Assembly: GCA_013393545.1 (NCBI GenBank)
Contig: JABXHG010000151.1
Coordinates: 1 to 7,535 of the forward strand
Length of the DNA stretch: 7,535 nt
Direction of reading: 5' to 3'
Origin: Alteromonadaceae bacterium
Lineage (GTDB): Bacteria; Pseudomonadota; Gammaproteobacteria; Pseudomonadales; Oleiphilaceae
The notes below the pieces were generated by a model. The model had not been told where the DNA came from, searched no databases, and saw nothing but the letters and a program-made list of their open reading frames with translations. Of this stretch, positions 6,337 through 7,535 are shown piece after piece. The translations under genes were made by a program, and so were the position numbers. The first letter of the stretch is position 1. The number at the start of each line of letters is the position of its first letter.

Positions 6337-7338
6337 TCAGAAGGTTTCCGAGTCCCGCACGGCAAGGCGGGATTCGATTCGCTCCAGGGCCGAAGCGATC
6401 CTTTCCAGGCTGCCGGCCACTGTTCGCCATTGCCGGTCCGACACGGAGGCTGGCCGCTCTGGCGCCAGTGTCGGAATCCCATCGTCCGGTAGGGGCGCTG
6501 GCCTGGGAGTGGGTTTTTTCCAGCGGGCCAGCTCCGGCTCCTCACCCAGCAATTCGGTGCGAATCGATTCCAGATCGTGGGGATCGATAAACGGCCGGTC
6601 CTCGGAGTAAGCGCACATCAACATGCCGTCGCACAGTTTGTTGATCAGCCGGGGTATGCCGCCGCTGATCCTGTGAATCTCCCGCACCGTGTCATCATCA
6701 AACAGCCGGTTACCACCGTGGCCGGATACCAGCAGCCGGTAATCGATGTAATCCGCCGTCTCGGCCGGCGACAAACCTTCCAGGTGAAAGAACAATTTGA
6801 CCCGCTGGGCCAGTTGGGGAATGGCGGTAATGGCCTGGCGCAGCTCTGGCTGGCCCAGCAGGATCACCCGCATGGAGGGGCCGCCCATGCTTTCCATGCC
6901 GGTGAGCATACGGATGTCTTCCAGGTTCTCCCGGCTCAGGTTCTGGGCTTCGTCGATGGCAAGGATCACCGGGGTGCCGTCGGCGGCCATTTGCTCCAGG
7001 TACTCAGTGATCTGGAACAGCATCGCCACTTTTGAATCTTCTTTCACCTCCAGCCCGGCTTTGCGAAGAATCAATGCGAACAGATCCCGGGATTCCAGGT
7101 TGGTGTAGGAGATGTTCAGAAGTTTGAGGTTGCCTTCGAGATTGCGGATGGTTTTTTTCAGCAGGGTGGTTTTGCCGGAACCGATTTCCCCGCTGATAAC
7201 CACAAACCCTTCCTGGCTCCAGATGGCGGACGACATGTACACGTAGGCCCTTGAGTGCTGCTGACTCATGTAGATGAAGTCGTCTTCCGGGGTGATGCGG
7301 AAGGGGTGGCGGTGCAAACCAAAAAACTCAAGGTACAT
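6337..7338 (-). CDS. GspA/ExeA-type AAA+ ATPase
   Basis: A 333-residue cytosolic-type AAA+ ATPase. The N-terminal MYLEFFGLHRHPFRITPEDDF segment is typical of the ExeA/GspA group, which also includes the putative ATPases of PEP-CTERM/exosortase loci. Motifs: Walker A GEIGSGKT (50-57), Walker B VILAIDEAQ (124-132, Asp129/Glu130), sensor 1 VILLGQPEL (158-166), a possible arginine finger AQRV (Arg179) and sensor 2 GGIPRLIN (226-233). After the AAA+ core comes a Pro-rich linker (about 273-296) and a predicted amphipathic helix (303-327). No transmembrane segment or peptidoglycan-binding domain is seen, unlike full-length ExeA. A minus-strand AAAGGGG seven nt before the ATG supports the start. Its 3' end faces prpD with a 10-nt gap, so it is not part of the prp operon. 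Its partners would lie to the right. The family is clear, the specific process is not. Confidence 0.88.
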   Translation of the reverse strand: MYLEFFGLHRHPFRITPEDDFIYMSQQHSRAYVYMSSAIWSQEGFVVISGEIGSGKTTLLKKTIRNLEGNLKLLNISYTNLESRDLFALILRKAGLEVKEDSKVAMLFQITEYLEQMAADGTPVILAIDEAQNLSRENLEDIRMLTGMESMGGPSMRVILLGQPELRQAITAIPQLAQRVKLFFHLEGLSPAETADYIDYRLLVSGHGGNRLFDDDTVREIHRISGGIPRLINKLCDGMLMCAYSEDRPFIDPHDLESIRTELLGEEPELARWKKPTPRPAPLPDDGIPTLAPERPASVSDRQWRTVAGSLERIASALERIESRLAVRDSETF

Positions 7339-7345
7339 GAATAAG

Positions 7346-7352
7346 CCCCTTT
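7346..7352 (-). promoter_or_regulatory. Ribosome binding site of the AAA+ ATPase gene
   Basis: On the minus strand AAAGGGG precedes the ATG (7338-7336) by 7 nt. It is a good Shine-Dalgarno match and supports the start that gives the MYLEFFGL N-terminus. Confidence 0.65.
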
Positions 7353-7379
7353 CTCTGATCCGTGCATGAGCAGTCCGGC

Positions 7380-7416
7380 AGGCTTTTCCAAAACACGCTG
7401 TAAAGACATATATGTA
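7380..7416. repeat. Diverged half-copy of the prpF-prpD intergenic element
   Basis: Read on the plus strand this matches the reverse complement of the right half of 4608-4710: an arm-like GGCTTTTCC, then the shared CCAAAACACGCT, then ACATATATGT (7406-7415) where the other copy has TACATCCATGTA. The matching inverted arm is absent, so only half the element remains. It lies in the upstream region of the ATPase gene. Confidence 0.7.
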
Positions 7417-7433
7417 GACCTCTTGTTGTGCAA
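7407..7433 (-). promoter_or_regulatory. Candidate promoter of the AAA+ ATPase gene
   Basis: On the minus strand TTGCAC (7433-7428) and TATATG (7412-7407) are separated by 15 nt, a short spacer. Each hexamer matches the sigma-70 consensus only partly. The -10 candidate lies inside the half-copy repeat at 7380-7416, so if real the repeat supplies part of the promoter. No good sigma-54 (GG-N10-GC) site was seen in this region. Confidence 0.22.
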
Positions 7434-7466
7434 GCCCCCAAAGCTTTCGGTGGAGTAAAAAGTTAA

Positions 7467-7535
7467 TCAGGTAAAACTGCGCACGTATATCCGGCCTTTA
7501 CGTTGAACCATCTGGTTGGTTCTGGCCTCAATGAA
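7467..7535 (-). CDS. Possible C-terminal end of an upstream gene (partial)
   Basis: On the minus strand a frame is open from the window edge for 22 codons (ending in QRKGRIYVRSFT) and stops with TGA at 7469-7467. A second frame is also open to a TAA at 7465-7463, but its third positions are less GC-rich. If this is coding, the gene lies upstream of the AAA+ ATPase gene in the same orientation, 128 nt away. I do not recognise the product, and 22 codons are too few to be sure it is a gene. Confidence 0.25.
   Translation of the reverse strand, partial: FIEARTNQMVQRKGRIYVRSFT

Overview
The window is a stretch of high-GC gammaproteobacterial chromosome. The protein sequences and the dispersed intergenic repeats look most like Marinobacter or a close marine relative; that assignment is inferred from recall of protein similarity, with no search run. 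Four genes on the plus strand form the distal part of a propionate-catabolism (2-methylcitrate cycle) locus: the 3' end of prpC (2-methylcitrate synthase), acnD (Fe-S 2-methylcitrate dehydratase), prpF (methylaconitate isomerase) and prpD (cofactor-free 2-methylcitrate dehydratase). A GspA/ExeA-type AAA+ ATPase gene converges on prpD from the minus strand with a 10-nt gap. At the right edge, 22 codons of a possible further minus-strand gene may be present.

Layout: 3-344 prpC end; 345-542 intergenic, mostly a nested palindromic repeat; 543-3167 acnD; 3168-3375 intergenic, holding a second copy of that repeat in the opposite orientation; 3376-4554 prpF; 4555-4841 intergenic, with a different element built on a 20-bp perfect inverted repeat followed by candidate expression signals for prpD; 4842-6326 prpD; 6337-7338 (minus) AAA+ ATPase; 7339-7535 upstream region of the ATPase, with a decayed half-copy of the prpF-prpD element and the possible gene end.

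How the genes work together: PrpC condenses propionyl-CoA with oxaloacetate to 2-methylcitrate. Two routes for the following dehydration sit side by side: AcnD, whose methylaconitate product is isomerised by PrpF, and PrpD, which does it without an Fe-S cluster. A hydratase and PrpB (not in the window) would finish the cycle to pyruvate and succinate. PrpD carries a substitution in the usually conserved DxxDT motif, which makes the redundancy worth a look.

The less ordinary content is between the genes. Every gap in the prp cluster is about 200-290 nt, long for an operon, and each is filled by a structured repeat. The first family has a regular plan in both copies: ten short CACGRAA-type units in a 2-3-|-3-2 mirror arrangement. 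The two copies flank acnD in inverted orientation. No RNA gene, CRISPR array, insertion sequence or complete novel system was seen.
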